A stretch of 64,000 bases of DNA. Source: Apostichopus japonicus (Eukaryota; Echinodermata; Holothuroidea; Aspidochirotida; Stichopodidae). The stretch spans positions 9,470,499 to 9,534,498 of the forward strand of contig NC_092565.1 of NCBI RefSeq assembly GCF_037975245.1, written 5' to 3'. Position numbers and translations under genes: made by a program. The notes under the pieces are model-generated. The model saw nothing but the letters and a program-made list of their open reading frames with translations. It ran no database searches and was not told the origin of the DNA. Below are positions 49,296-62,344 of the stretch, piece by piece (the first letter of the stretch is position 1; each line of letters begins with the position of its first letter).

Positions 49296-52200
49296 ATTCC
49301 TGTTAGTTTGAGTAGGCCCTCCAAACTCTCTGGCATTGAGATACCTTTACGTCAAGCAGATTATATTTATAGCTTCATGACAACTAGTTCTCATTTTGGC
49401 TGTAATTATTACTATTTCATTCCAATTAAGTCCCTGTTAATGTCAGCCGACACACAAAAACCTGCCATGTAATACAGCATTCATTCTCTGGGTTTGGAAG
49501 ATAAAGCCATCTAGCTACGTACGAATATGTACTTACGTACACCAACGGAAAGAATAAGTCCTTTATTAAATGCCTCTTTAGAACCAGAGTGAATATACTC
49601 AGAGATAGGGTAATGCGTGAATGGATATATTATGTGTGTACATATGAACGCAATGAACAGACACTGTCAATTTACGTGCAGCCGACGAAAAAATTTAACT
49701 TCTTTTTATGAATGTATAGGTATAACTTTATCCAGATCAATGGGAAGGGAAGGCATGATAATAAAAGGCAAAATTGATTCGATGGGAAATGAAGCAAGTT
49801 GTATTGATTTGTTCCGTTCGGATGAAATTTTGTCTGTATTCGATATATGTTAATAAAGACAAAAAATGGTGGCTATTATGTATTGATACAGCTGTGGGCT
49901 GTACGCTTCTGAGAACATTATCAGAAAGAATGTGAAGGTCATTAATAATCGTACATCATGAGGGACAGAGAGGATAACATAGCAACAATGAAACCTTTAA
50001 ATAGTGTTAATGAGTGAGAGTTTCAAACCGTGTAATTACAGTCCATTATATGAGTAATATACCTCTAGAAGGAGATACGTTATTTCGTTAAGAAAAATAG
50101 ATTTGATTTTCATGTTACCTCAATGTTACCTTCAAAATTCTTCCCAAACTTAAAATTGTGAACCCGCCAGATTGCAAAGGGTTTGGTTGCAGGGATACCT
50201 TCTAAAGAAGGTATATGAATGGGTCAACTTTACAAAAGGGGGGGGGGGAAGTAGAGTAGGGAATTTGAGTTTGGAAAACCTTTGCTTCCAACCATTTCTC
50301 CTTTATAGTGACCTATGTAAATGGTTTACATAGAGCTCAGTTACTATTGCGAACCATAAATTTATAATTTCATAGAGTCATCCAATAAAGGCTATATGCT
50401 CCCTACACGTGATTGATGACTACTTACACTACTTTACTGATTTGATTGCAATTGACTCTAGATTAACTGAAATTTGTTTTAGCAAACACCTAACAGCACA
50501 CAATCATTTATCAAAAACCTTGGGGAAGAGAAATCACAGTGTGCATGACAGCTAAGGAAAAAAAGGTTCATTTCTCAAAAAATTATATGAATCTGACTGA
50601 AACTATAAATAGAAATGTTTTTTTTTTAATGGCAAAACTTAAATTTCAGGCCTTCAATAGTGAAGTCAGTCACAAGTTACTAAATGTTGATGTCAACAAT
50701 GTCAAACACATAGAAACATAGGCCAAATATATACACTTTACATTCCGTCATGGGACACAGGCCTCGTCTCCATTATAATTATGAAATTGAAAACAAAATC
50801 AAGGAGATGCAAGTTTAATATTCCTAAAACTACCTTTGCTCTATAAGGGTGAATTGATGCTCAAAATTAATGTTGATATTTTGTAGACTGTTACATTATT
50901 AATGCTATGAAGTATAATACAGGTTGTATTTCACTTGTATAACAGTTTTAAATTTTGAGCAAAAACAACCACGGTCCATTGATTCAGTGACTGATATATT
51001 TAGATTAATGCATGGACCATAACATACAATACAAAGATTAATGGGAAAACAAGACTTTTATCACCTCAAATTTGTAGTTTATTTATTTGTTTTTCCACAA
51101 AAGTACAAAGTGGAGGGGAGTCTCGTTTACAATTATGCATTATAAATTTCAAGGACAAATGGTGTTGAATGTCATCCAAAGGGTGATCTGTTGTTTATTT
51201 GATGGTTAAAAGAAAATATTTTGGATGAAGTTATAGAATTTATAAAACAGTGGATTAAGTTTAAATATCAATTTTAGGCTTTCACTGAAGAGCTAATGTC
51301 ATCATCAAGTTAGCTTTCAAAGTCTCTTAGTGCATTCCATCTTGACGGCCCTAAAGAATCTTTTTTGTATAAATACGTTCAACAGGACGCATGCACAGGC
51401 AAATGCTTTGACCTCAATATGTATAAATATCCAATGTAGCCTACACAGTGAACAAATTGAGCTGGACTCTACAGTGTTAGGCAAGCAACTCATGTCTCAG
51501 TGGAGGGTCCTTCAAATAGTTCTGACATGGTTGAATACTGTAGCCCAGCATACAGCCTAATGCACAACCAAAACAATAAAGTGGACAGTATGTTTTGAAT
51601 TGAACTTTTCACTCCATCCATCTCTGTTAATGGGCCAAACTTTATGGAAAAAAGTACATATATGTGTGTGATTATTTACTATGCAACAGTAAAAAAAAAA
51701 AAAATTAACAAATGAAAATAAAAAAGTGGGGGGAGGGGGCGAGTTAGCTATAGGTTGTTGGTTAGTTTGTAATGTAATGCATAATGGGGCTTTAAAAGTA
51801 CTATGGATATACCTAGCTCATTTGTCTTATATTCACTACATTTTACTTGTGTGGTAATCTCATTCAAAATCCGTTGAAATGTTTCGAAAAGCTCTTTTCG
51901 TTTCCAAGATATACACAGTTGATGTGTTGATAAATCTGGGAAACTCATTAAATATGTGCAATGATGGAGTGTTGCGCTCATCAAAATTTCTTATTTTAGG
52001 CCTCAATAAGTTAACCTCTACAGTAATTACAAGGCCAGATATATCTTTTGAATAATGGTATGTTCATCTCTTCAAAGAAGTCAATAAAATATTTCAAAAA
52101 AGTTGCCGTAGGTCACAAACCTGCTTTAGGCCACAAACCTATGTTCAGCGTCCTTGAAATGAAGGTTGTAAAAACCAAAGGAAAAACATAGCAGAAAATA

Positions 52201-54221
52201 AGTCAGTCACTCCCTTGACATCGTCAGTGTGCATAATTAGATAATGTTTATTCATAAATAAATACTAGATATAAGAAAGACTTGTAAAATGGTCAATCCT
52301 TGATGGATTTTGATGGGAGTTGCAGTTATTTTCATTATTTCTAAAGTCTGTTAGAGTGATTAGGACAATGTTCTTCATAGGTGTCCGTAGAACATTAAGG
52401 GAAATTCCAGACATTCAGCATATTTTAAAGGTTAGTATCCTGAAAACTGGAATAGCTATGGAAAAATTGCTTACACTTTCTTTTCTATTATTTTTCGGAC
52501 TATGACATATCAAGACAATAAAAGTCATCCTTTAAGAATGGTTGTGTAATATGGATTTACTTGGCTCCTCTCTTACCTGTCTCCCACTCCACAATTGCAC
52601 TTTCCTATCTACCTAACTACACATTTGAAAACGTTTTAGCAGTGCGCCCTCGCTCCCTGGGCCACGCCCACTAATTCCTCCTTCCGTATCTATCACCTGG
52701 AAGTTACTACACTTGTTTTTCTGCAAAATTATCGCTTATGATGTATACTATTTTTGCGTTTTTGGCATTCATCTTTGGATAATTCGACTAATGAGACCTT
52801 CTTTATATGGATGCAGCACTTATAGCCTACTGATGAGTGTGATCATCTTTGTATTGTAGGGACTGCCGAATGTAAAAATGTATCGACACGAAGGCCAAAG
52901 GTACAACAAAATGCTGGTATTGCAACAAAAAAAAAGGAGTTAAGAACCATTGTAGACTTCTCAAAAGGATTTGGGGGAAGAAAGAAAACATATCTGCAAA
53001 TCGAAAATGCTGGGAAGAAGATGCATGCAGACCAGTTTGTCTCCAATGGGAAGCCACCAATTTTGTACCCCCTACCCTCCCCCAAGAATTAAAAGCCCCA
53101 GCTCTCTGCTTGCATGAAGATGCTCAGAGTGTTATTTTAAGGAAGGGGCTTGTAAATGTAGATCAGTACAGATAGTTGACCAGTTGTTGCTATAGGATAA
53201 CTCCTATGACAGGGGTGGGGGGGGGTAGAGATTGAGGGATGGGGGAAGTATGCAGAGTGAAATTTTTAATTGTTTTTCTGATCTACACGAACAAAAATTC
53301 ATTTCCAGGGAGTCAAGACAACATTGAAGCAGCCCAAGGATTTCTTTATTGATTCTATTGTGACCAATTTCAATCGCAGATATTAACCCGCCACCAATAA
53401 CAGTCGATCAAGGATGTATGTTCTTCATTATTGGAGGGAAAATATATATATATAATATCAGCCACACATTGAATCGTTTTGAGAGAAGCCTCGTATAACT
53501 AACCATCGCGTGATTACGAAATATCTGCAAGATATGTTATACTGTACATTCTCTGTGATATGTACAACATTTCTGTAGCATTAGTTAATGCTAGTAACAG
53601 TTTAGAGAGAATTACTCTATCACTGAAAACATTATCATCAGTTGAACTAATAATAAATAAAGAAAGAAACATGTTTTCTTAATTGAAGTAATTGATGAGA
53701 AATTTACGAAAGCCTGTATTAGCCAAAGGTGGTTTAAGGTTCTTCCACTGACAAAGTTTGAATTTAAATTGAGGATTCCTGATCAGGTTTTCAAAATCTC
53801 AGCTGATAGTTTGTGTAAGGAATGATAAATGTATATTCCCTCACATGTTGTGACACATCCAATTGCACACCATTATTTGTGATTGTTAGCCTACCACCTT
53901 TGTGACGTAAAGAGAAAGTTTGGCTTAAATTTAACTGTTGTATATAATACGCAAATTATGCTTGAGAGAGCAAGGACATGGTTGGCTAGAATGGGACTTT
54001 ACTCTTGAGAGTTCAGGAATATTAGACAATGGTTTGTACGGATGGCAAAGAAGCACTTACTAGAGATCGCTTATTCCTCATAATTGGATAGCCTTCAATC
54101 AAACCTCTACCACTCACCCCTCCCCAAACCTACAAGAAATGTTTCTCGATCCTTGATATTCATTTGTCTTTATTTGACTTTTGATACTTTTAATACTGTG
54201 CTTTTACCACTTCCCCTGTCT
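49296..54221. other. AT-rich stretch, no firm gene
   Basis: It contains G runs at 50238-50248 and 53217-53225 and a GCGCCCTCGCTCC word at about 52644. A minus-strand donor-like GACAG|GTAAGA near 52573 has no acceptable exon behind it. Confidence 0.4.
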
Positions 54222-54985
54222 CTTACAGCTGTCTCTTTCTCTTACAGCTGTCTCTTTCTCTTACAGCTGTCTCTTTCTCTTACAGCTGTCTCCACCTCTT
54301 ACAGCTGTCTCTCCCTCTTACCACTGTCTCTCCCTCTTACCACTGTCTCCACCTCTTACCACTGTCTCCACCTCTTACCACTCTCTCTCTTGCTCTTACT
54401 ATCCTTTCTCTTACAGCTGTCTCTTTCTCTTACAGCTGTCTCCACCTCTTACAGCTGTCTCCACCTCTTACCACTGTCTCTTTCTCTTACCACTGTCTCT
54501 TTCTCTTACCACCCTCTCTCTTGCTCTTAATATTTCTTTCTCTTACAGCTGTCTGTTTCGCTTACAGCTGTCTCTTTCTCTTACCACTGTCTCTTTCTCA
54601 TACCACTATCTCTTTCTCTTACCACTGTCTCTTGCTCTTACTATTTATTTCTCTTACAGCTGTCTCTTTCTGTTACCACTGTCTCCACCTCTTACCACTG
54701 TCTCCACCTCTTACCACTCTCTCTCTTGCTCTTAATATTTCTTTCTCTTACAGCTGTCTGTTTCTCTTACCACTGTCTCTTTCTGTTACCACTGTCTCCA
54801 CCTCTTACCACTGTCTCCACCTCTTACCACTCTCTCTCTTGCTCTTAATATTTCTTTCTCTTACAGCTGTCTCTTTCTCTTACAGCTGTCTCTTTTTCTT
54901 ACCACTCTCTATTTCTCTTACCACTCTCTGTCTCTCTCTTACCCCACTTTCTTTCTCTTACCCATGTCTCTTCCCTTATTAATTT
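54222..54985. repeat. Pyrimidine-rich minisatellite, 18-bp unit, about 40 copies
   Basis: The unit is TCTTTCTCTTACAGCTGT or the variant TCTCCACCTCTTACCACTGT-type. Units with ACAGCTG and with ACCACTG alternate in blocks. A variant word, TCTTGCTCTTA(A/C)TAT, recurs about every 70-140 bp and marks higher-order repeats. The unit is a multiple of three and lacks T-A-A/T-A-G/T-G-A words on the plus strand, so all three plus frames are open for 150-185 codons. These frames are not genes. Confidence 0.95.
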
Positions 54986-55621
54986 CTCTCTCTCTTACTA
55001 CTCTCACCTCGTCTCTCTGCTAACATTGCATATTCCCTATACCTGGTCTAAAATTTATTTTATAATCTTTTAGTCTTTTAAAAATAAAGATTAATCTATA
55101 GTATTTTATAACCACAAATAATAGTACTAAGAACAGTAGCACATTAGAACTTTGAAAAGCCACAGATTGTGCAGAATTGTTTTGGGTTTAGAACTAGTTT
55201 TACTCTGTTTATGTGAAAGCTGTAGAGATCAATAGATTATGCTTATGAAACTTTAAGTGGACTTTTGAAAACACAAGTATGCAATTAAATTGCAGTTAGT
55301 GTGTGTCTATAGCTTGTATATTGTGCAGTAGTGAATTAGAGTATACGATATGTCAGTTAAGGCAGAATTTAGGTTTGATACACCCAGCTGGGACACATTT
55401 TGGCTGCACTGTACTGTACTTTCATGTCCTACTTCAGAGCACTCCTACTGTCAGTATGAGCAGTATGGATATCATGTTTCTGTCAGATAGTGGTTAGGAA
55501 CTGTTTGTACTGTCAGTATGTGTGCTTAGAAGTATGAAATGGTAGAACAGTTTAGAGAGGTATTACCATTAGATAAACTGTCCCAAGTGGCTGGTTTGAT
55601 ATATCCAGGGATGAAATTAAG
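54986..55621. other. Spacer between minisatellites, no gene seen
   Basis: AT-rich sequence with several ACTGTCAGTATG words but no clear repeat or open frame with support. Confidence 0.4.
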
Positions 55622-55892
55622 GTCTTTATATGGTCTGTGGGATAGACTATATAACTATACTGAGGAGATGTCTTTATATGGTCTGTGAGATAGAATAAAT
55701 AACTATACTGAGGAGATATCTTTATATGGTCTGTGGGAAAGACTATAAAACTATACTGAGGATATGTCTTTATATGGTCTGTGGGATAGACTATAAACTA
55801 TACTGAGGAGATGTCTTTATATGGTCTGTGGGATAGACTATAAACTATACTTAGGAGATGTCTTTATATGGTCTGTGGGATAGACTATATAG
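55622..55892. repeat. Minisatellite, unit 46-51 bp, 6 copies
   Basis: The unit reads TCTTTATATGGTCTGTGGGA, then TAGACTATAAACTATACTGA and GGAGATG. Copies 4 and 5 are nearly identical, and copies 1-3 carry small insertions in the TATA part. Confidence 0.92.
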
Positions 55893-56392
55893 TCCAGCCA
55901 CTTTAATTGGTAACTTACCATCACATTTGCCTAAAAGACTTATTTCTCAAAACGATAGTTTTATCGAAATGTAGTCTGGGCTGATACTGCAGGCATTTGT
56001 TAAATTAATATTCTCAAATGAAAATGTATTTGCACCCTATTAATCAGCCATCCATGCCTATCCAACCAGTTCAAGGGTCTTCAAATGAATAGCAATGTGT
56101 GCAAAAGTGTAAAAAAAAACATGGATTTAGGAGTCTTCAACATTTCACAAATGGCTTCTATTGAAGTGTGTGTACCATCTTGAATGTCTAATTCCACCGA
56201 CAAGCAGACCTTTGGTGAAATGAGGGCAGCATTGCAGTTTTCAAAATGGCAGCATTGCAGTTTTCAAAAACATATATTGTTTGGTAAAGAGTTTTTCTGC
56301 CCTCCAGAAAGTGAAATTGGACACAAACACCTAACAATTTACTGCTGTGCTCATTGATAGCATGTGACCAAATCTACATTCTTCTTACTTAC

Positions 56393-56550
56393 CTGTCCCT
56401 CGCTCTCCCTCACTCTGTTTATCTGCATTATTTTTTATATTTGCTTTCAGTAGGTCATATAGGAGCAAAAAAACCTTCCCATAATTTAGCTGGAAATTTT
56501 TGTGGGTAGTTAAACACACTCCATTGGGCGGGATGACTAAGTTTGTTGAT
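56393..56550 (-). CDS. Candidate internal exon on minus strand, unrecognised
   Basis: On the minus strand a pyrimidine-rich acceptor (GCCCCTTTTTTGCCTGGTGAG) is followed by 158 bases open in one frame and ended by GACAG|GTAAGT, a near-perfect donor. The peptide reads STNLVIPPNGVCLTTHKNFQ, LNYGKVFLLLYDLLKANIKN, NADKQSEGERGT. It is balanced in composition but matches no family I know. The donor side lies in a CT-rich patch on the plus strand, similar to other low-complexity patches here, so the splice site could be fortuitous. No neighbouring exon is found. Confidence 0.35.
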
Positions 56551-59500
56551 CTCACCAGGCAAAAAAGGGGCAAAAAATCATGGTATAAAGTGTCTTTAAG
56601 CAGGACCTTGCAGTTGTGCATGAACACAGAACCTAACCATCATCATTGTAAAAGTATATAATTTTATGCTTCATTGTTAAAATATGCATTTTTAAATGAA
56701 TTGAATTTCTTTGAAGTATCACCAGAGAGAACAGCTCCCAAGGCTACCATTAAGGTTTAAAGCCTCTGGCCTGTTACAATAAGATTTGTCTCTCCAATAT
56801 AGAGATGAAAGATGGCAGGAAGACTTGTTTTGCAAGAATGTTATGAAACTACTTCAGCAAATAATGCCACACTAGAAATTGGCAACACATCTAGCATGAT
56901 GAACAAACCTGCAGCATGCATAGGACATAACGTTATGATGAAAATAGACCCCATCCTACTGAAGTTAATTTTGTATTATCTTAGCCAGTGCTAGATCCAG
57001 GAGGAGGCTACCCAATTAAATCTGATTTCAGATGGAGGAGTCTTCTTGTCACTCAGTGATAAACCACAAGAGAGATCAACCTGTTTGACTGGCCCCACTT
57101 GAAGGCTGATGCTCATGAAAGTCCCTCCAACACACAATGAGTGTAGGATAAAGTAATGTATACAGCTGCCTTGGACTTGCCAAATGACTATAAACAGTAC
57201 AAGATTTCACAAAATGACCATGTATTATCTACATCATGCTTGGTGGATAGATAGACACCGGAATAACTCTTGGGAAATGTCCTTTTAATTAAAGGCTCTT
57301 GTTTATGGTAACTCAGCCATGTCTAAAAGAATAAAACAAGTGTGATGGTATGTCTTCTGTCTGCTTCTTAATGCTAACAGTAAAAATTTGTCATTTTGCA
57401 CCATTATTTAATCAAATTTGTTAATATTGCCTGAATAATGGATTATTTAGCCTTTGTGCATCTTAGCAAAGACCAACCATAACTTATTAAAAAATCAAGT
57501 TTGACAGAGATGTAGTAGTCTTAGGATATATATTAGAGTTGGACTTGGATTATAGATAAATCATGGATATTTAGAACACTGTTGTGTCCCAACTAATAAT
57601 AATGTGAGAGAGAGACTGGTGCAAAGTAGGAGAGAGAAGCCAGGTCCATTGCAACAAATTCTAATTTGGGATGGGAGAGGGGGAGTGGGATACACTGAAA
57701 CATGGAGGAAGGCACAAACCACTTAAGAAGGGGGGGTACATACAACAGGATCTTGTCTTGTGTATCGTATGAAGCACTTTGTACACATAGTGGGAGTGGA
57801 TGAGGGGGGCAGCAGTCAGTAGGGGAGGGAGGGGAGGGAGGGGGAGGGAGGGGGAGTCCATGGACCCAGTCCGACTATCCTCCTGACAGAACCTTTCTCT
57901 TTCTTTACTTCCATTATTTGAAATGAAACCTGAGTATAGTCAAACTCAATATACGTTGTACATAATTATCAAAGTTACTTTCAAGAGTCATAGATTCATG
58001 AAATTCATCTCAGTAGGCTGCTTTGATAGTCAACCATTCATTCCCGTTTTGAAATATTGTTGTGCCAGCAATATACATGGTTGGTATGTAAATCACCCAA
58101 TTTGAATATTCATTGCTTTAGTCCTTGAATGATTAATTATCATATAAAACCAGAGTCATTGGATGAACAATTCCTTTAAGTCTGTTAATCTCTCATGTCT
58201 ATAGTAAATCACGAAATTGTCAAATGAAATCCAACATGTAAGGTTACTTACTATGCATTTCACCAAAAGGTGGTCTGCATTCATAAATGTTCCAGTCATA
58301 GAAATTTTGTAATTCGTTATAGCGCCCTCGCCATTAGAAGTTTATGGAAGCTTTCCCCTGTAGAATTAGATCTGTTGTGCTGAATAAAGGTTTGATTCTT
58401 TTTAATCAATATTCACCTTTGCCGAGAGAGCAATTTGCAAAAGTCGCCTTTTAGTAATTGGAAAAAAGGGTCGCTGCAGTGTTTAGCTTGGCTGATGGAT
58501 TAAATTGTTTTGATGGGTTGAAGAGCATCTGTTAGATCATAGCTAAAAGTTGGCCCCCGCATTTTATCATATTGGAATACACACTTGACAGCCTTAGGAT
58601 AAAGTAGGGTAATTTTCATTTTTAAACTATATCTCAGGAAAATTTTTCCAAAGTTATGAATAATAAATATACATGCTTACCTACTGTATTTGACTTTGTT
58701 TTTATCATTTTATTGATATCTTTTTTTGATGGTGGTAGGGAAGTTTAATGGTAGTGTTATGTTGGCAGTACTCATCATCATCACCTATTAATGCCACCGG
58801 AGGGTCAGTGACGTAACATGAAAGGTTTTTCATGAGTGGGCGGGAGTCTCAGAAGGATTTTTGGTCCTATCCCCTCCCCGGGGCCTACCCCTGTGGATTA
58901 ACCAGAACTTCCAGAGTTTGCAGAATGGAAAGCATGCTGAGTTTGGGGGAGGATGGCGGGGTGGAAATTTTTGCAAGCATGCAATGCACATAATAGTAAC
59001 TGCCAATTTTTTTAAAGTGCAAGAATGCGCCTGTACAAGTGCACTTACTTCATGGGCAAGTATACAGTGAGCAGGTGGAACTCAGTTTTTATTTGCCAGA
59101 GCCGACTGTGATCATGATGATGATGACTATTATTATTATTATTATTAAATGCACTGTTTGATAGTGTAACTCCTAAAGTGTAATAAATCAAAATGTGTGT
59201 TCTAGTAAAGCTAACATTTCAATAATGAATGACGTATAATGAGAAAGCTTCGTTCCATCAATCGACCCCTTCATCTGATTTTTTTCCCCCTTTCTCCCGC
59301 AATGCACCACTGGACCTTCTACCTCTCATGTATTGATTATTTGAGTCGGTGATTACATGTAATTACATCTTGATGTAGAGTAAAGTCTGTTAGTTCTAGT
59401 AGGTTTAACTATAACACAATAAAGTACATCGTCCGAGAGGGACATCACAGCAAATACAATCCACATTGATTTTCTAATGCTTACCCAGTAGAAGATCATT

Positions 59501-60335
59501 ATTACTTTTTGACTTAGGAAGAAAACAAATTAGTCACTATTAAAAATTGTTATTCCCACTTTGATCATGGTTCCTACATGGTCTGAAAAATCTGGAAAAT
59601 AGCAGGGAAAAGAAAGAAAAAAAATGTCATTTCTACAGTAGATCTTGAACTGCTTTGAATTTTTCAAGTTTAGTCTGAAAAAGTGAGGACAAAATCCTCA
59701 TTTGAACACCTCTTCTACTGTATGACGTTGTATATGAGCAAATGTGACATATTTAACGGCATTAATCAAAATGTGGTGAAAACTTATGTCTACAACATGT
59801 CATGTTTGGGGTGCACGGCTCTTGTGAATGTCTCCCGTCACCAAAAGTTAATGAAAGGATTAGCATATATATAGCTTTTGCAACAGTTACAATTGGTAGG
59901 CTTACTCAATTGTGTGTGTGTATGTAGGCTGCCTTGAAGTAAATCATAATGATGAAATTTTACTGTGGGTCTTCAAAAAGTCTGGAATTTCATTTGTTTC
60001 AAAGCGTGAAAGAGGACAAAGTTCTGTAGAAGTTTGAATATATTGAATATATAGTAGTCATTTGAATATATATTAGTCATATATATTTTACATATATCAT
60101 ATAGTCATATAGTCAATATAGTCAATATATTATATTTGAATATATATTAGTCATATTCCTATATAAAACTGATTAAAAACACCTCATTTAAGTCCAATCT
60201 TTTGAATGGGAGAAACATTAAAAGATATTTTTTAGTCACATTTTACCCCAATTGGGGCAACCTTGGAAAATCAGCTCCGGTTGAGGACAACCTTTTAGTT
60301 TGTGATCGCTGCCTAGAATACATGCAAGAAAAGAA
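56551..60335. other. AT-rich stretch with G-rich arrays, no firm gene
   Basis: At 56790 a good acceptor (GTCTCTCCAATATAG) precedes two competing short frames, one ending after 23 codons (DERWQEDLFCKNVMKLLQQI..). Neither is called. A (GGGAG)n purine array lies at 57821-57857. An AT-rich block with repeated TATATTAGTCAT words lies at about 60040-60165. Confidence 0.4.
57821..57857. repeat. (GGGAGG)n purine array
   Basis: Seven or more G runs of three to five bases are separated by single A bases on the plus strand, a G-quadruplex-capable pattern. Confidence 0.9.
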
Positions 60336-60925
60336 GATCCAGACATCTGACTGGCACCTTCAGTCACAACAGGGATAATATTTCAGTCACTTATCTACAC
60401 TTATATGTACAGTTTATCCAGACTGGCACCTTCAGTCACAACAGGGATAATATTTCAGTCACTTATCTACACTTATATGTACAGTTTATCCAGACATCTG
60501 ACTGGCACCTTCAGTCACAACAGGAATAATATTTCAGTCACTTATCTCCACTCATATGTAGTTTATCTAGACATCTGACTGGCACCTTCAGTCACAACAG
60601 GGATACTATTTCAGTCACTTTATCTACACTCATATGTAGTTTATCTAGACATTTGACTGGCACCTTCAGTCACAACATGGATATCATTGATCGCTTTATA
60701 CACTGGCTCACATTTACACTGAATCCAAATATCTGACTGGCTCCTTTAATAGTTGGGGCATGGATAATATTTCAAATACTGTGTGATATTTACAGTTCAT
60801 CCAGGTATCTGACTGGTACCTTTAGTGTTATACTGGATAATTATTTAAATAACTTTTTCACCAACTAACATTTACACGGATTCTAAATATCTGACTGGCA
60901 CTTTCAGACAGAACATAGATAACAT
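60336..60925. repeat. Minisatellite, unit about 79 bp, 8 copies with one-sided decay
   Basis: The unit contains ATCTGACTGGCACCTTCAGT, CACAACAGGGATAATATTTC and AGTCACTTATCTACACTTAT. Copies 1-3 are almost identical apart from an 8-base loss in copy 2. Copies 4 and 5 have a few changes, and copies 6-8 (from about 60720) retain only CTGACTGG and scattered words. Confidence 0.9.
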
Positions 60926-61960
60926 TTTTGATAAGAACTTGTTTAGATAGTGACATATTGATTGTAAAATACCCCCGCAGACTGACTGTACTATACTATA
61001 TATGGAAATACAGCCTACTCTCTGGGATATAAGCCTGTATATATACAAGTCAATATTAATCTGCTCGTGTACAAGATACACAATGCCATTGTCAAAACCT
61101 GCATTACTATCCAAAGTTATAGTTCATACTCTGAGAATCGATATTCGTTTGTATTAACTTTCAAAATGCCAACAAAAGATCCTTTTGCTAGAGCAGAGTG
61201 TGATTTTTTCATTATTATCCATTCATTGTTATGAAAACGTGCAGGAAAACTTCATATTTTTATGGATTTATTGTGGCCAATGATTTCAACATTCTCCTTA
61301 AAATAAATCTATAACCATCACTGAGAATACACAGTTGAAGTTTAATATAGACTACCCATGTGGAGCTAAGAAATTAAAAAGTAGGATCAATTTTCATTGA
61401 AGAATTTTTCAATTTAGGGCATAATTTAATTGGTTTAAAAATTTACTTTAAATTCACAATTTTTAAGGTCTGACCCAGGTCATACCCAAGACTTCATTAA
61501 AATGATCTTCAACTAATGTTTAAGAATTATCACATGATACAGTATTTCATGTCATTAATCCCCTACCCGTATCCCAACCCCTACCCCTACCTGTACCCCT
61601 TCCCTCACCTCAATGACCAACCGCAGCGTGTCAGGTCTTTGAGAGATAATTGCTTTTGACATTCTTTAAAAATCATTTAAAAATCATGTTGCTGATTACT
61701 ACTCTGCCTGCAGTTAAGATTCATCGAGTTTGAATTGATGGACTGATTTCTGCTAGAATGAGCAATGACTACCACCTACCGGGTGTAATGTCGTGAAATA
61801 TGACACTTTTGTGACTTGCAATTAAGAAAAATGATCTCGAGTTCAATTTTTTAGTCCTGTTGGCATATTTTCGTGTTTGTTGGAATTTCCTTCTCACCGA
61901 CACTGCAAAATGTACCGAAAAGAAAAGTGAAATGAATTGAAGTGAATTTTTCTTTCTTTT
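60926..61960. other. Stretch without a gene, C-rich patch at 61560
   Basis: A pyrimidine-rich CCCCTACC-type patch lies at about 61560-61612. No supported frame was seen. Confidence 0.4.
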
Positions 61961-61963
61961 GAC

Positions 61964-62135
61964 AACCGCGCATGTCACTATTGTGATATATTTTGCTCGT
62001 TGATTTTTGGTACTCCGAGAATATGAACCAACTCCGAAGCCATTGCTGGCCTCTTCTTCCCATAAATTGCGTGCTAGGGATTTCTTTCCATGTGGCGGCA
62101 TTGCGGCAGCGTAAGTATCCGTGTGACGTAGCTAG
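61964..62135 (+). promoter_or_regulatory. Promoter-like segment with a noncoding first-exon donor
   Basis: This patch is richer in C and G than its surroundings. It holds an NRF1-like half site (CCGCGCATG, near 61965), a GTAAGTAT donor at 62111 (exon side GCGGCAGC) and a CRE-like TGACGTAG at about 62124. These sit 100-270 bases upstream of the candidate first coding exon. No TATA box is evident, as expected for a broad promoter. The assignment is inferred from motif clustering. Confidence 0.35.
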
Positions 62136-62235
62136 ATGCCGAGACAATCCCGGGGAGATGGGAAGGTGCCAAAAAGATGAAGTTAACGTTAGAAACTAAT
62201 AGTCATTGAACTGGAAGAAACGGAACGCAACAATA

Positions 62236-62338
62236 ATGGAAGAGTCACAGCTAGCGAGGACGAGTTACGAAGGAAGCTTGGCACGTCGTGGTTATTTAAT
62301 GGTAGAACTTTGCTGGAATCTTACAGCTGGGTTTGACT
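62236..62338 (+). CDS. Candidate first coding exon of a plus-strand gene leaving the window
   Basis: An ATG in a fair context (AATAATGG) at 62236 opens 34 codons plus one base, MEESQLARTSYEGSLARRGY then LMVELCWNLTAGFD, ending directly before the consensus donor GTAAGT at 62339. An in-frame stop lies just beyond the donor, so splicing would be needed. The peptide is unrecognised. A second donor at 62111 upstream suggests either an alternative first exon or a short 5'UTR intron, but no good acceptor lies between the two. Later exons would be beyond 62.4 kb. None was found before the window ends, so the first intron would exceed 1.6 kb. Confidence 0.42.
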
Positions 62339-62344
62339 GTAAGT

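Noticed and set aside
52545-52660. Minus-strand exon before a GACAG|GTAAGA donor
   Set aside because: Only a 28-base open segment would remain between any acceptor and the donor, and the donor lies in a CT-rich patch similar to other fortuitous ones.
54084-54982. Three overlapping 148-184 codon frames rich in Leu and Ser
   Set aside because: They are three readings of the same 18-bp stop-free minisatellite, so their openness is a property of the unit.
56790-56995. Plus-strand exon after a strong acceptor
   Set aside because: Two frames compete (one 23 codons to a stop, one 60 codons from an internal ATG) and neither gives a recognisable product or a donor.
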